Shown in pieces: positions 10,102 to 19,245 of a stretch of DNA of 64,000 nucleotides. The translations under genes and the position numbers were made by a program. The DNA lies in the NCBI RefSeq assembly GCF_004322705.1, contig NZ_SIZZ01000002.1, positions 682,001 to 746,000 on the forward strand. Reading direction: 5' to 3'. Within the stretch, counting starts at the first letter, position 1; each line of letters begins with the position of its first letter. The notes under the pieces are model-generated. The model ran no database searches, was not told the origin of the DNA, and saw only the letters and a list, made by a program, of their open reading frames with translations. The DNA is from Dyella terrae (GTDB taxonomy: Bacteria > Pseudomonadota > Gammaproteobacteria > Xanthomonadales > Rhodanobacteraceae).

Positions 10102-10128
10102 AAAACGGCGCCCATGGGCGCCGTTTTT
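10102..10128. terminator. Bidirectional terminator between secA and apaH
   Basis: AAAACGGCGCCC and GGGCGCCGTTTTT form a nearly perfect 12-bp hairpin with A-tract and T-tract flanks. It serves secA on the plus strand and, 47 bases beyond its stop, apaH on the minus strand. Confidence 0.85.
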
Positions 10129-10174
10129 GTATGGAGACTTGGGGTACGCGAGCGGTCGCGGTTCCTCCGGGAAC

Positions 10175-11026
10175 TCAGTCCCCGCCGGGGAGGCGCTTGC
10201 GATGCGGCTCCGCATTCACCGCGATGTACTGCGGCTCCTCGGTGTCGAGGCGCAGTGCCGTGAGTTGTCCGCCCCACACGCAGCCTGTGTCGATGGCATA
10301 GATGCCCAGGCCAGCGAAGCGACCGAGCGCCGACCAGTGGCCACACACGATGCGCGTGTTCTCGCGACGCTTCATGCCGGGCACTTCGAACCAGGGATAC
10401 ATGCCCGGCTTTTGCGTGCCCGGAATGCCCTTGCTCTCGAAGTCGATGCGGCCATGGATATCGCAATAGCGCATGCGCGTCAGCGTGTTGATCGAGGCGC
10501 GCAGACGCTCGATGCCCTGCAGTCGGCTCGACCACGCGGCCGGACGATTGCCGAACAGATTCTTGAGAATGCGCGCGTGCCTGGGGCTCGAGAGCTCACG
10601 CTCGACTTCCTGCGCCGAGCGCTGCGCCTGGCGCAGTGTCCACGCAGGTGCCATGCCGGCATGGACCATCGTCCATCCCAGCTGTTCGTCGTGATGCAGC
10701 AGTTTCTGCGTACGCAGCCACTCGAACAGCACCGGGGCGTCATCGGCAAACAGCACCTCGCGCAGTTCCGGATTGACCTTCGATTGCGCCTCAGGTCGTC
10801 GCTGCGCAATCGCCAGCAAGCTGAGGTCGTGATTGCCGAGCGTGACGATGACGCTCTCGCGAATCCGATGGATGAAGCGCAGCGTACCCAGCGACTCGCC
10901 TCCGCGGTTGACCAGGTCACCGCAGAACCACAGGCGGTCCTGGGCTGGGTCGAAGTTCAGCTTGTCCAGCAGCTTCTGAAGCTCGGGGAGGCAACCCTGG
11001 ACGTCGCCAATCGCGTACGTAGCCAT
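10175..11026 (-). CDS. apaH: Symmetrical bis(5'-nucleosyl)-tetraphosphatase ApaH
   Basis: Cytoplasmic metallophosphoesterase hydrolysing Ap4A and related dinucleoside or NpnN-cap structures. 283 aa. The motifs are GDVQGCLPELQ (the ApaH version of GDxHG), WFCGDLVNRGGES, and VTLGNHDLSLLA, followed by MVHAGMAPAW. It is the last gene of the lptD-surA-pdxA-rsmA-apaG-apaH cluster, and its ATG overlaps the apaG stop (ATGA type), implying coupled translation. The operon order is that of E. coli. No irregularity seen. Confidence 0.97.
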   Translation of the reverse strand: MATYAIGDVQGCLPELQKLLDKLNFDPAQDRLWFCGDLVNRGGESLGTLRFIHRIRESVIVTLGNHDLSLLAIAQRRPEAQSKVNPELREVLFADDAPVLFEWLRTQKLLHHDEQLGWTMVHAGMAPAWTLRQAQRSAQEVERELSSPRHARILKNLFGNRPAAWSSRLQGIERLRASINTLTRMRYCDIHGRIDFESKGIPGTQKPGMYPWFEVPGMKRRENTRIVCGHWSALGRFAGLGIYAIDTGCVWGGQLTALRLDTEEPQYIAVNAEPHRKRLPGGD

Positions 11027-11409
11027 CAGTGCAGCGTACGCGGAATGGAGAGGGTAAAGGCAGGGATGGGGGCCTCGAAGCGCGTGCCGTCGTCGGCGAG
11101 CATCTCGTAGCTTCCGTGCATCGTGCCTACAGCCGTTTCAAGTACGGCGCCGGAGGTGTACTCGTAATCGTCGCCGGGGCGCATCCACGGCTGTTCGCCG
11201 ACCACGCCTTCGCCGCGAACTTCCTCAACCTTGCCGTTGGCGTCGGTAATGATCCAGTGGCGGCCGAGCAGGCGCGCCGGCACGTCGCCGTCGTTGCGCA
11301 AAGTTACCGTGTAGGCGAACACATATCGATTGTCACCGGGCTTGGACTGGTCGGGGACGAAGCGTGTTTCGACCTGCACGTCGATCGTGTAGGAAGCTTT
11401 CTCAGTCAT
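11026..11409 (-). CDS. apaG: ApaG (Co2+/Mg2+ efflux-associated) protein
   Basis: Small beta-sandwich (FN3-like) protein of 127 aa starting MTEKASYTIDVQVETRFVP. Family hallmarks are FAYTVTLRNDGDVPARLLGRHWIITDANG and VVGEQPWMRPGDDYEYTS. ApaG is conserved next to apaH; its biochemical role is not firmly known, with cation resistance and dinucleotide binding suggested. An in-frame upstream extension runs into rsmA territory and was rejected because the family starts at MTEK. It overlaps apaH by one base step and lies 61 bases after rsmA. Confidence 0.95.
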   Translation of the reverse strand: MTEKASYTIDVQVETRFVPDQSKPGDNRYVFAYTVTLRNDGDVPARLLGRHWIITDANGKVEEVRGEGVVGEQPWMRPGDDYEYTSGAVLETAVGTMHGSYEMLADDGTRFEAPIPAFTLSIPRTLH

Positions 11410-11470
11410 GGCTCGATTGTAAGGCCTGCCGCTCTCCGTAGGGGCAAAACCATGCGGAGGCGTCGGAACA

Positions 11471-12262
11471 TCAGGCCGGTAAAACGGGCACTTTCGCGAG
11501 TCGCACGAAGTCCGCGGGGGACAGGGTTTCCGCGCGGGCTTTGGGGTCCACGTCGGCGCTGCGGATCGCCTCACTGTCCATGACCTGGCGCAGGGCATTG
11601 TTCAGCGTCTTGCGACGTTGCGCGAACGCGGCCTTCACGATGTCATGAACTCGCCTGGGGTCGGCATCATGGCGCTCGGCGGCAGGCAGCGGGATAACGC
11701 GCACCACGGCGGAATCGACCTTCGGCGGGGGCCGGAACGCGCCCGGTGGCACCGTGAAGAGGGGTTCGACGCGGCAGGCGAGCTGCAACATGACCGAGAG
11801 TCGTCCATAGACCTTGCTGCCGGGCTCGGCGGCCATGCGGTCGACCACTTCCTTCTGCAACATGAAGTGCATGTCCTGGATCGCGCTGCTGTGGTCCACG
11901 CAATGAAACAGGATCGGGCTGGAAATGTAGTAGGGCAAGTTGCCAGCGATGCGCAGGCGTTCCACGCCACGAGCGCGGGCGAGCTCGGAAAAATCAACCT
12001 TGAGGACGTCCGAGTGAATGATCTCCAGCTCACCAACGGCAGCGGCACGCGCCTGCAGATCGGGGATCAGGTCGGTATCCAGTTCGATCGCCGTCATCTT
12101 GTGGGCCACGGCCAGGAGGGGCAGGGTGAGTGCGCCTTCACCCGGGCCAATCTCCACCACGACGTCGCCATCCTTGGGTGAAATGGCGCTGACGATGCGT
12201 TCGATGTAGCGCTTCTCGTGCAGGAAGTGTTGGCCGAAGCTCTTCTTGGGGCGGGCGTTCAT
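11471..12262 (-). CDS. rsmA: 16S rRNA dimethyladenosine transferase RsmA/KsgA
   Basis: SAM-dependent enzyme that dimethylates two adjacent adenosines near the 3' end of 16S rRNA during late 30S assembly. 263 aa. The N-terminus shows KKSFGQHFL, the SAM site is VVEIGPGEGALT, the acidic loop is AIELD, and the catalytic motif is NLPYYISSPILF. The small C-terminal helical domain is present (VKAAFAQRRKTLNNAL). It sits between pdxA and apaG in the usual operon. No upstream promoter is evident, so it is probably cotranscribed. Confidence 0.98.
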   Translation of the reverse strand: MNARPKKSFGQHFLHEKRYIERIVSAISPKDGDVVVEIGPGEGALTLPLLAVAHKMTAIELDTDLIPDLQARAAAVGELEIIHSDVLKVDFSELARARGVERLRIAGNLPYYISSPILFHCVDHSSAIQDMHFMLQKEVVDRMAAEPGSKVYGRLSVMLQLACRVEPLFTVPPGAFRPPPKVDSAVVRVIPLPAAERHDADPRRVHDIVKAAFAQRRKTLNNALRQVMDSEAIRSADVDPKARAETLSPADFVRLAKVPVLPA

Positions 12263-12310
12263 AAGGTGAAAAAGTAATCGGAAGGGAGTGAGTGGGCGGT
12301 CAAGCAGCCG

Positions 12311-13306
12311 TCAGGCCGCGCGTCGACGCGCGATCAGGTCGAGCGCCATGGTCACCGCGGCGATCAGGCTGGATGGATCCGCGCGGCCGGTACCGGCCAG
12401 GTCGAGTGCGGTGCCGTGATCGACCGACGTGCGAATGAAGGGCAATCCCAGGGTGAGATTGACCGTGCGATCGAAGGCTTCGCTCTTGAGCACCGGCAAG
12501 GCCTGGTCGTGATACATCGCCAGCACCGCGTCGTAACGCGATCGTTGTGCCGGCACGAAAGCAGTGTCCGCCGGCATCGGCCCGATCAGCGTCATGCCCT
12601 GCGCGCGCAAGGCGTCGAGCACGGGAATGATGATGTCGAGCTCTTCGCGTCCAAGGTGTCCGTCTTCACCGGCATGCGGATTGAGTCCGAGCACGGCGAT
12701 GCGGGGTTGGGCGATAGCGAACTTCGCGCGCATTTCGTCGTGGACGATGTGCAACGTCTTCTGCAGGCCCTCGGCAGTGATCGCCGCAGGCACGCGCGAC
12801 AACGGCAAATGCGTGGTCGCCAGCGCCACGCGCAGCTCCGGGCTGGCCAGCATCATCACGACTTGGCTGCGGCTGTGTTCGGCGAAGAACTCGGTGTGAC
12901 CGCTGAAGCGCACGCCCGCGTCGTTGATCGACGCCTTTTGCAATGGTGCGGTGACCACGGCGTCGTAGCGACCGGCCATGCAGCCATCGGCGGCTTCGAG
13001 CAGGGTCGAAAGCACGTGCTGCGCATTGGCGGGATCCGGGTGTCCCGGTGTCTCCGGTGCGCCCAGGTCGACATGGCGGACGCGCAGAGTTCCCGGATCC
13101 CGATGATCGACCGGCAAACCATCGTCGTCGATCAGACGGATGGCTGCACCGCACCGCGCCGCGGCACGCTCAAGTAACCGGCGATCGGTGACCGCAACGA
13201 AATTGGCCGCCAGCGAAGTGGCGGCCAATCGGATCAGCAGTTCGGGGCCGACGCCCGCCGGTTCGCCAGCGGTGACGGCGAGCCGGGGTAGTGCGTTCGC
13301 GTTCAA
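12311..13306 (-). CDS. pdxA: 4-hydroxythreonine-4-phosphate dehydrogenase PdxA
   Basis: NAD(P)-dependent enzyme of the DXP-dependent pyridoxal phosphate pathway. 331 aa. Family marks are the N-terminus LPRLAVTAGEPAGVGPELL, FSGHTEFFAEHS, VLGLNPHAGEDGHLGREE, and MYHDQALPVLKSEAFDR with the metal-binding histidines. It follows surA with an 8-base gap. It is the third gene of the outer-membrane and rRNA operon, as in enterobacteria and xanthomonads. Confidence 0.97.
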   Translation of the reverse strand: MNANALPRLAVTAGEPAGVGPELLIRLAATSLAANFVAVTDRRLLERAAARCGAAIRLIDDDGLPVDHRDPGTLRVRHVDLGAPETPGHPDPANAQHVLSTLLEAADGCMAGRYDAVVTAPLQKASINDAGVRFSGHTEFFAEHSRSQVVMMLASPELRVALATTHLPLSRVPAAITAEGLQKTLHIVHDEMRAKFAIAQPRIAVLGLNPHAGEDGHLGREELDIIIPVLDALRAQGMTLIGPMPADTAFVPAQRSRYDAVLAMYHDQALPVLKSEAFDRTVNLTLGLPFIRTSVDHGTALDLAGTGRADPSSLIAAVTMALDLIARRRAA

Positions 13307-13314
13307 GGCCCGGC

Positions 13315-14655
13315 TCAGGACTTCTTGTTTGGCTGGTTCGGGTCGCGCAGGTCCGGTACCAGGATGTCGACGTAGGCGTTCGAGCGCATTTCGCGCAGGT
13401 AATCCTCGTACGCCTGCTCGGCCTTGCGGTTGCCGATGGCCTGGCGCGCCTGGTCGCGCTCGATCTCGTCCGTACGGTCGCTCTGACGCTCACCCAGTCG
13501 CTGCAGGATGTGCCAGCCCGCTTCGCTCTGGAACGGCTGCGAGACCTGATCGTCCTTCAGCTGACCCAGCTGCTGGGCAATGATCGAGCCCCAGGCCTGC
13601 TGCGGGAACCAACCCATGTCACCGCCGGCATTGGCCGTGGTGTTGTCCTTGGAGTTTTCCTTCGCCAGCTTCGAGAAGTCTTCTTTCTTGTTGACGATGC
13701 GGTTGTAGATGTCCTGCGCCTTCTGGTGCGCCTGTTCCGGCGTCAGCAGTTCGCTGGGCTTGATCAGGATCTGGCGGGCGTGGAACTCCGGTACCACCTG
13801 GCGCTGCGGCGCACGGGTCTCGACCAGCTTGAGAATATGGAAGCCCGTCGGACCACGCAGGGCAGGGCTGACATCGCCCGGCTTCATGGTGCCCACGGCG
13901 TCGGCAAAGGCCGGCGGGACTTCGTCCATGCGGCGCCAGCCAAGGTCGCCACCGTCCAGGGCATCCTGGGCGTCGGAGAAGCGGATGGCCGCGGCATTGA
14001 AGTCCATGCCGCCCTTGATCGCGTCCATCGCCTGCTGGGCCTTGGCCTGGGCCGACTGGATGTCGGAGGCCGTGCCACCGGACGGAATGCTGATCTGGAT
14101 GTGCGCCAGATGCACCTCACCGGCCTTGTAGGTGGGGCTGGCCAGCAGGTTGTTGATTTCGCTGTCGGTCACCGATACCGAATCGCGCACGACGCTTTCA
14201 TGCAGGCGCTGGGCGATGAGCTGTTCGGACAGCTGCTTGCGGAACGAGGCAAAGCTCGAGCCATCCTGCTCCACGGCGGAGCGCAGCTGTTCCGGCGTCA
14301 TGCGGTTCTGCTGGGCCACGGCATTGACGGCCTGGTCCACGTCCTGGTCGGACACGCGGATGCCCTGCTCGTCGGCACGCTGGACCTGCAGGCGCATCAG
14401 CACGAGACGGTCGAGCACCTGACGGCGCAGAACATCCAGCGGCGGGAGCTGGCCCGGCTGGCTGGCGTACTGCTGCTGCACGGAGCGGACGGCGTCGTCC
14501 AGCTCGCTTTGCAGGATCACACCATCGTCGACGACAGCGACGATACGGTCGAGCGGCTTGTTGGCCTCCGCCTGCGGCAGGAGCTGGGCATGCGCGGGCA
14601 GGACGGTCGCCACGGAGGCGACCGCGAGGAGGAACAACGCGAGAGGCTGCTTCAT
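13315..14655 (-). CDS. surA: Periplasmic peptidyl-prolyl isomerase and chaperone SurA
   Basis: Chaperone escorting outer-membrane proteins, including LptD, to the Bam complex. ATG 14655 gives a clean Sec signal peptide, MKQPLALFLLAVASVATVLPAHA, split before QLLPQ. A TTG six codons upstream is an alternative. The N-terminal SurA core (LDRIVAVVDDGVILQSELDD) is followed by two parvulin domains, marked by FSDAQDALDGGDLGWR and NTTANAGGDMGWFPQQAWG. Mature length about 423 aa is normal. It follows lptD after 41 bases and precedes pdxA by 8, so it is in the same operon as its main client. Confidence 0.96.
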   Translation of the reverse strand: MKQPLALFLLAVASVATVLPAHAQLLPQAEANKPLDRIVAVVDDGVILQSELDDAVRSVQQQYASQPGQLPPLDVLRRQVLDRLVLMRLQVQRADEQGIRVSDQDVDQAVNAVAQQNRMTPEQLRSAVEQDGSSFASFRKQLSEQLIAQRLHESVVRDSVSVTDSEINNLLASPTYKAGEVHLAHIQISIPSGGTASDIQSAQAKAQQAMDAIKGGMDFNAAAIRFSDAQDALDGGDLGWRRMDEVPPAFADAVGTMKPGDVSPALRGPTGFHILKLVETRAPQRQVVPEFHARQILIKPSELLTPEQAHQKAQDIYNRIVNKKEDFSKLAKENSKDNTTANAGGDMGWFPQQAWGSIIAQQLGQLKDDQVSQPFQSEAGWHILQRLGERQSDRTDEIERDQARQAIGNRKAEQAYEDYLREMRSNAYVDILVPDLRDPNQPNKKS

Positions 14656-14696
14656 CTGGTTAAGTGCCTTCAATCGCCTCAGGCGATGGGGTGTGT

Positions 14697-17225
14697 TTAT
14701 TGATAGCCAAGGATACCACGCCGCAGAACGCCTTCCGTCTGGCCGTTGAACGCACCCAAGCCCTTGAATTGCAACTCGAACATGATCGCGTTATTGGCCC
14801 GGACGTTGGTCAGCGTCGGACTGGAGGAATCCACGTAGTGACGGCCGACCAGGCGAACGGCAACGCAGCAGCTGTCGTACTCGATGCCGGCCAGCGCCTC
14901 GACGGTGCGCTTGTCGGCTACGGAGTAGGCCCAGCGGCCGAGAATGCGCCAGCGGTCCGAGATCGGGTAGACCGCGGAGACGTCGTATTGTTCCAGCTGA
15001 GCCAGGTCGGTGGTGCCGGCGCGACGGTAGCGATAGCCGAAGTTCATCACGCCATCGAGGCCCAGGCGGTACTGCAGCCCCACGGTGGCGACGTCGGTAT
15101 TGCGACCCTGGTAGCTGATCACGTTGCCCTGGGCGTCGCGCACGGCGATATGGTTCGGGTTCCACTGGTAGGACGAATTCAGGCGCCAGTCGTCGCTCAG
15201 CTGGGCGGTGAACTGGGCGACGTAGTCCGAACCGCCGAAATCGGTCGCCGCCGTCGTGGTGTTGTAGCCGTTCGGCAGCTGCACCTTCTGCTGGGTGAAG
15301 TAGCGAATCTGGCCGAAGCTGAAGGACAGGCGCTCGACGCCGTTGTCGTCGAGCAGGCGCGTGGTGACGGCCGCCGTGAGGTTATTGGCGTTCATCTGGC
15401 GATCGGCGCCGGAGAACTGGTTCGGCGAGAACAGCTGCCAGTAGTCGAACGACATCAGGTTGCTGTCGAACAGCGGGATGTCGTTCTGGTTGCGGTACGG
15501 CACGTACAGGTAATACAGGCGCGGTTCGAGCGTCTGCGTATAGCTGTTGCCGAACAGCGTGGTCATGCGATCGAAGATCAGGCCGGTATCCAGGCTCACC
15601 ACCGGCAACGAGCGGCTGGGCGAGCGCTGGGTAAACGGCGTGGTGACGCCCGCGGCGGCGAGGCCCGGCGTGGTCAGGCCGTAGTAGTTGTAGTTCTGGT
15701 AGCCGCTGCTCAGCTCGTAACCGGTGTAGCGGTAAGCCACGCGCGGACGAACGAACCACGAGGCGCCACGGAAATCCGCCTGCAGGTACGGGTAGATGTC
15801 CAGGCGGTTGCCTTCCACCACGTCGTCCTTGCGGAACGCCACGGCTTCGGTCGTGGCGCCGAATTCGAGCCAGCGCTCGATCGGCAGGTTCAAATTGAAA
15901 GTGGCACGCGGCCAGCGCTTGTACTGCACCACGGTGTCGGGCAGATTCGGATCGACGTTCTGGTAGGTGTCCGCGCCGAACGAGGCATTCCAGTGGTTGC
16001 CGCCTGCCGTCAGGTAGGCCGACGAGGTCAGCGTGCCGATCGACGAGGTATACAGATCGTTGCCGAAGTCGCGCAGGTAATTGCGGTCCGACGCGCGGTT
16101 GATGCTCGCCGAGAAATTGACCGGCCCGACGATATGCGAAACGTTGTTCCACTTGACCAGGTAACGGCTGTCGCCCTTGGTGTCCTCGACGCTGTTCGGG
16201 TCATTGCCGCCGCTGTCGTGGGGCATGTACTCGACATTGAGCTGTCCGGTGGTGCCCGGGATCAGGTTCAGGTAGCGGAACTCGGCGCCCAGCAGGAAGC
16301 CGCGGTCGCTGTAGTAGCGCGGATCCAGGGTGGCGTCGTAGTTCGGTGCCAGGTTGAGGTAGTAGGGCGCGCTCACCATAAACCCGGAGCGGCTGCTGTT
16401 GCCGATCATCGGATAGAGGAAGCCGCTCTTGCGACGGTCATCCACCGGGAACGAGAAGTAGGGCAGGTACAGGAACGGCACGTTGGCAAAACGCATCGTC
16501 GCCCCATGCGCCACGCCCACGCCGCTTTCCTTGTCGATGCGCAGATCCTTCGAGCGCACTTCCCACAGGTGATGGCCCACGTCGCAGGTCGAGTAGGTGA
16601 CTTGCGAATAATGCGTGCGCTGGGCATCGAGCATCTGGCCCTGTTTGGCCGTGCCGTTACCACGTGAGGTGAGCATCTGGTAGCGCACGTTGTCGGCGAT
16701 ACCCGTACTACTGTCGGTGTTGCCCTTGATGTGCTCAGCGGCAAGCAACTGACCGGACTCCTGGTAGCGCACATTGCCGTGCGCGTCGTAGTCCGTGGTA
16801 TCGCTGTTGTAGTCGGCGGTGTCCGAGCGCAGGCGCTGGTCGGCGCGCGTGATGTCGACGCGGCCCTTCAGGTGGTAGACCGTCTGGTCCGAGCTGTCGA
16901 CTTCCTCCGCATACACCTCGGTATTGGAGGTCTCACGCAAGGTCGTGTCCTTGGTGAGGGCCGGATCGTAGAACTCGAGCAGGGCGTTGGGCCGGCACAT
17001 GGCATAGTTCAGCGGCCGGGGCTTGCAATGGAACGAACCGAGCGGGCAGCTTTCAGCCACGGGCGGTGCCATCGAAGGCTGGGCCGTCGGTGCCGCGGGC
17101 GCCGGGCTTTCTTCATTCGACGGGGCCGTCTGGGCTTCGGCCTGGCTGCCGAACAGGGCGAGGGCTGCTGCAACCGCGATCAGGCGGCGAGGAGGCAGAA
17201 GGCGTGAAGGCGGCTTGGGCGTCAC
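14697..17225 (-). CDS. lptD: LPS-assembly protein LptD
   Basis: Outer-membrane beta-barrel that, with LptE, inserts LPS into the outer leaflet. I prefer the GTG at 17225, giving MTPKPPSRLLPPRRL followed by IAVAAALALFGSQAEA as signal peptide (842 aa in all). An in-frame ATG at 17291 adds 22 residues without signal character and overlaps the divergent regulatory region. The periplasmic OstA/jellyroll domain spans about residues 100-280 (VDITRADQRLRSDTADYN), followed by the barrel ending in MFELQFKGLGAF. Conserved Cys pairs are present (ESCPLGSFHCKP and DSCCVAVR), consistent with the LptD disulfides. First gene of its operon. Confidence 0.95.
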   Translation of the reverse strand: MTPKPPSRLLPPRRLIAVAAALALFGSQAEAQTAPSNEESPAPAAPTAQPSMAPPVAESCPLGSFHCKPRPLNYAMCRPNALLEFYDPALTKDTTLRETSNTEVYAEEVDSSDQTVYHLKGRVDITRADQRLRSDTADYNSDTTDYDAHGNVRYQESGQLLAAEHIKGNTDSSTGIADNVRYQMLTSRGNGTAKQGQMLDAQRTHYSQVTYSTCDVGHHLWEVRSKDLRIDKESGVGVAHGATMRFANVPFLYLPYFSFPVDDRRKSGFLYPMIGNSSRSGFMVSAPYYLNLAPNYDATLDPRYYSDRGFLLGAEFRYLNLIPGTTGQLNVEYMPHDSGGNDPNSVEDTKGDSRYLVKWNNVSHIVGPVNFSASINRASDRNYLRDFGNDLYTSSIGTLTSSAYLTAGGNHWNASFGADTYQNVDPNLPDTVVQYKRWPRATFNLNLPIERWLEFGATTEAVAFRKDDVVEGNRLDIYPYLQADFRGASWFVRPRVAYRYTGYELSSGYQNYNYYGLTTPGLAAAGVTTPFTQRSPSRSLPVVSLDTGLIFDRMTTLFGNSYTQTLEPRLYYLYVPYRNQNDIPLFDSNLMSFDYWQLFSPNQFSGADRQMNANNLTAAVTTRLLDDNGVERLSFSFGQIRYFTQQKVQLPNGYNTTTAATDFGGSDYVAQFTAQLSDDWRLNSSYQWNPNHIAVRDAQGNVISYQGRNTDVATVGLQYRLGLDGVMNFGYRYRRAGTTDLAQLEQYDVSAVYPISDRWRILGRWAYSVADKRTVEALAGIEYDSCCVAVRLVGRHYVDSSSPTLTNVRANNAIMFELQFKGLGAFNGQTEGVLRRGILGYQ

Positions 17226-17284
17226 GTTGGCGCTCTGTCGGTCCGAGAGGGTCGTTAAGCTAACAGAAAGCCCCCATATACGGC

Positions 17285-17297
17285 AGGTCAATGACCT
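17285..17297. promoter_or_regulatory. 13-bp perfect palindrome upstream of msrB
   Basis: AGGTCA-A-TGACCT is a perfect inverted repeat directly abutting the msrB Shine-Dalgarno (AGGAGAG) in the lptD/msrB divergent region. It could be an operator or a small mRNA hairpin that limits msrB translation. No named regulator site is matched. Confidence 0.3.
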
Positions 17298-17311
17298 CAG
17301 GAGAGTTCAGC

Positions 17312-17713
17312 ATGAGCCAGCAAAAAGTTCAGAAGACCGACGCCGAATGGCAGGCCGAGCTGACGCCGGAGCAATACGCTGTCTGTCGGTGCTCGGCGAC
17401 TGAACCACCGTTCAGTGGAAAGTGGTATCGCCACAAGGAAGCAGGAACCTACGTCTGTGCGGCCTGCCACGCGAAACTGTTCGCTTCGGAAGCCAAGTAC
17501 GACTCGGGCTCGGGCTGGCCCAGCTACTTTCAGCCGCTGGATCGGGCCGCCGTCTCCTTGCATGAGGATGAAAGCCATGGAATGCGGCGCACCGAGGTAA
17601 CGTGTGCCCAGTGCGGGTCGCACCTCGGTCACGTCTTCCCCGACGGACCCAAGCCGACAGGCCTGCGTTACTGCATCAATTCGGTGGCGCTGGACTTCGA
17701 GCCGCAAGGCTGA
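17312..17713 (+). CDS. msrB: Peptide-methionine (R)-S-oxide reductase MsrB
   Basis: Repairs the R epimer of methionine sulfoxide in proteins. ATG 17312 is chosen for the strong AGGAGAG seven bases upstream, giving 133 aa. Structural zinc is bound by two CxxC pairs ([11 protein letters not shown] and [14 protein letters not shown]), and the catalytic cysteine is in [21 protein letters not shown] is the usual substrate-side motif. No signal peptide is seen, so it acts in the cytoplasm. It is divergent from lptD and convergent with the deacetylase-like gene. Confidence 0.96.
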   Translation: MSQQKVQKTDAEWQAELTPEQYAVCRCSATEPPFSGKWYRHKEAGTYVCAACHAKLFASEAKYDSGSGWPSYFQPLDRAAVSLHEDESHGMRRTEVTCAQCGSHLGHVFPDGPKPTGLRYCINSVALDFEPQG

Positions 17714-17739
17714 CGCAAGCACGGCTGCTCGGCTGAACT

Positions 17740-18657
17740 TCAGTCGAGCAGTTCGCCTACGTGCGCCGCGACGGAGGCGGCCAGGGCGCCGAGGTTGTAA
17801 CCGCCTTCCAGCGTCGAAACCAATCGCCCGTTGGCATGGGCATGTGCCAGGTCGACCAGCCGGCTGGTGATCCAGGCGTAGTCTTCCGTGCCAAGCCGAA
17901 GATCGGCGAGCGGGTCGCCCCGGTGCGCGTCGAATCCCGCCGACACCAGCACCAACTGGGGCTTGAAGGCGTAGAGCTTCGGCAAGAGGTCGCCCTGCCA
18001 CAGCTCGCGGAACTCGTAGGAACCATCGCCGGGCGATAGCGGCGCATTGAAAATGTTGCCGACCCCACGCTCGCTGGCGCTGCCCGTGTCCGGGTACAGC
18101 GGCGACTGGTGGCTTGAAATGAACATCACGCGCGGTTCGCGCCAGAAGATGTCCTGCGTGCCGTTGCCGTGGTGCACGTCGAAGTCGGCAATCGCCACGC
18201 GCTTGAGCCCATGGCGCCCGATCGCATGCGCGGCCGCGATGGCGATATTGTTGAACAGGCAAAAGCCCATGGCCCGGTCGGGGGTGGCGTGGTGGCCGGG
18301 CGGGCGCACGGCGCAGAATGCCTTGCCGCCGTGCTGCATTACTTCATCGACGGCGGCCACGGCCGCACCCGCAGCCCTGAGGGCGGCCTGGGCGGAGTTC
18401 GGCGACATCCAGGTATCTTCGTCCAGCTGCACCGTCCCGGTATCCGGGGCGATGGCCAGCAGGGTGTCGACGTGGGCTTCGGTGTGCACGCGCAACAGCT
18501 GTTCGCGCGTGGCTAGCGGGGCTTCGATGCGGTCGATCGCGGCAAAGCGGTCCTGGTCGAGCGCTTCAAGGACGGCGCGAAGACGCGACGGCGATTCCGC
18601 GTGGCCCAGGCCCGGGTCATGCTCGAGACAGATCGGATGGGTGTAGAGCCGCAGCAT
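17740..18657 (-). CDS. Histone deacetylase-like amidohydrolase (acetoin utilisation/APAH family)
   Basis: Zinc-dependent deacetylase-fold hydrolase of 305 aa, starting MLRLYTHPICLEHDPG. The arginase/deacetylase signature is complete: AVRPPGHHAT (catalytic His pair), IADFDVHHGNGTQ (zinc Asp and His) and SAGFDAHRGDPL (second zinc Asp). Bacterial members act on acetylpolyamines, acetylated proteins or other amides; the substrate cannot be told from sequence. An upstream in-frame start would run into the adenosyltransferase gene and was not used. It starts seven bases downstream of the pduO-type gene's stop, so the two are probably cotranscribed. Confidence 0.92.
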   Translation of the reverse strand: MLRLYTHPICLEHDPGLGHAESPSRLRAVLEALDQDRFAAIDRIEAPLATREQLLRVHTEAHVDTLLAIAPDTGTVQLDEDTWMSPNSAQAALRAAGAAVAAVDEVMQHGGKAFCAVRPPGHHATPDRAMGFCLFNNIAIAAAHAIGRHGLKRVAIADFDVHHGNGTQDIFWREPRVMFISSHQSPLYPDTGSASERGVGNIFNAPLSPGDGSYEFRELWQGDLLPKLYAFKPQLVLVSAGFDAHRGDPLADLRLGTEDYAWITSRLVDLAHAHANGRLVSTLEGGYNLGALAASVAAHVGELLD

Positions 18658-18664
18658 GCGGCTC

Positions 18665-19231
18665 TCAGCTTTGCGGTTTGCGGCGACGCTCGTGCTGCCA
18701 CAGCACTTCGCCATGGCCACTGTTGCGTGCCAGCACGCGGCAGATCACGAAGAGCAGGTCCGACAGGCGATTGAGGTAGCGCTGCGCCTGCGGCCGCACT
18801 TCCTCGACGCGCCCGAGCGCGACGACTTCGCGCTCGGCGCGCCGGCAGACCGTGCGTGCCACGTGGCAGCAGGCGGCAGCCATGCCGCCACCGGGCAGGA
18901 TGAAATCCTTCAGCGGCGGCAGCGGCTCGTTGAACGTGTCGAGCACCTGTTCGAGGCGGTCGATGTCCGCATCCTGGATCATCGCCATGCCGGGAATGCA
19001 CAGTTCGCCACCCAGGTCGAACAGATCGTGCTGCACCTGGGTCAGGGTTTCCCGCACCGCGTCGTCCACGCCTTCGCTCGCCAGCACCATACCGATGGTG
19101 CTGTTGAGCTCGTCGACCGTGCCGTAGGCGCCAACGCGCAGCGAGTCCTTGGCGACGCGCGAACCATCGCCAAGGCCGGTGCTGCCGTCATCACCCGTGC
19201 GGGTGTAGATCTTGGAAAGACGATTGCCCAC
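18665..19231 (-). CDS. Cob(I)alamin adenosyltransferase, PduO type
   Basis: Transfers the 5'-deoxyadenosyl group of ATP to cob(I)alamin, making coenzyme B12. The 188 residues open with the PduO ATP-binding motif KIYTRTGDDGSTGLGDGSRV, followed by VGAYGTVDELNS and the helical-bundle pattern ending RYLNRLSDLLFVICRV. This is the trimeric PduO family, not the CobA/CobO P-loop family. No cobalamin synthesis gene is nearby, suggesting scavenged cobamide. It sits between a deacetylase-like gene and a small membrane protein gene (14-base gap), all on the minus strand. Confidence 0.95.
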   Translation of the reverse strand: MGNRLSKIYTRTGDDGSTGLGDGSRVAKDSLRVGAYGTVDELNSTIGMVLASEGVDDAVRETLTQVQHDLFDLGGELCIPGMAMIQDADIDRLEQVLDTFNEPLPPLKDFILPGGGMAAACCHVARTVCRRAEREVVALGRVEEVRPQAQRYLNRLSDLLFVICRVLARNSGHGEVLWQHERRRKPQS

Positions 19232-19245
19232 TTAAGCGTGGCCGG

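Noticed and set aside
14664-16667. A 667-codon frame opposite lptD
   Set aside because: Antisense shadow of a verified gene; composition and lack of start signals argue against coding.
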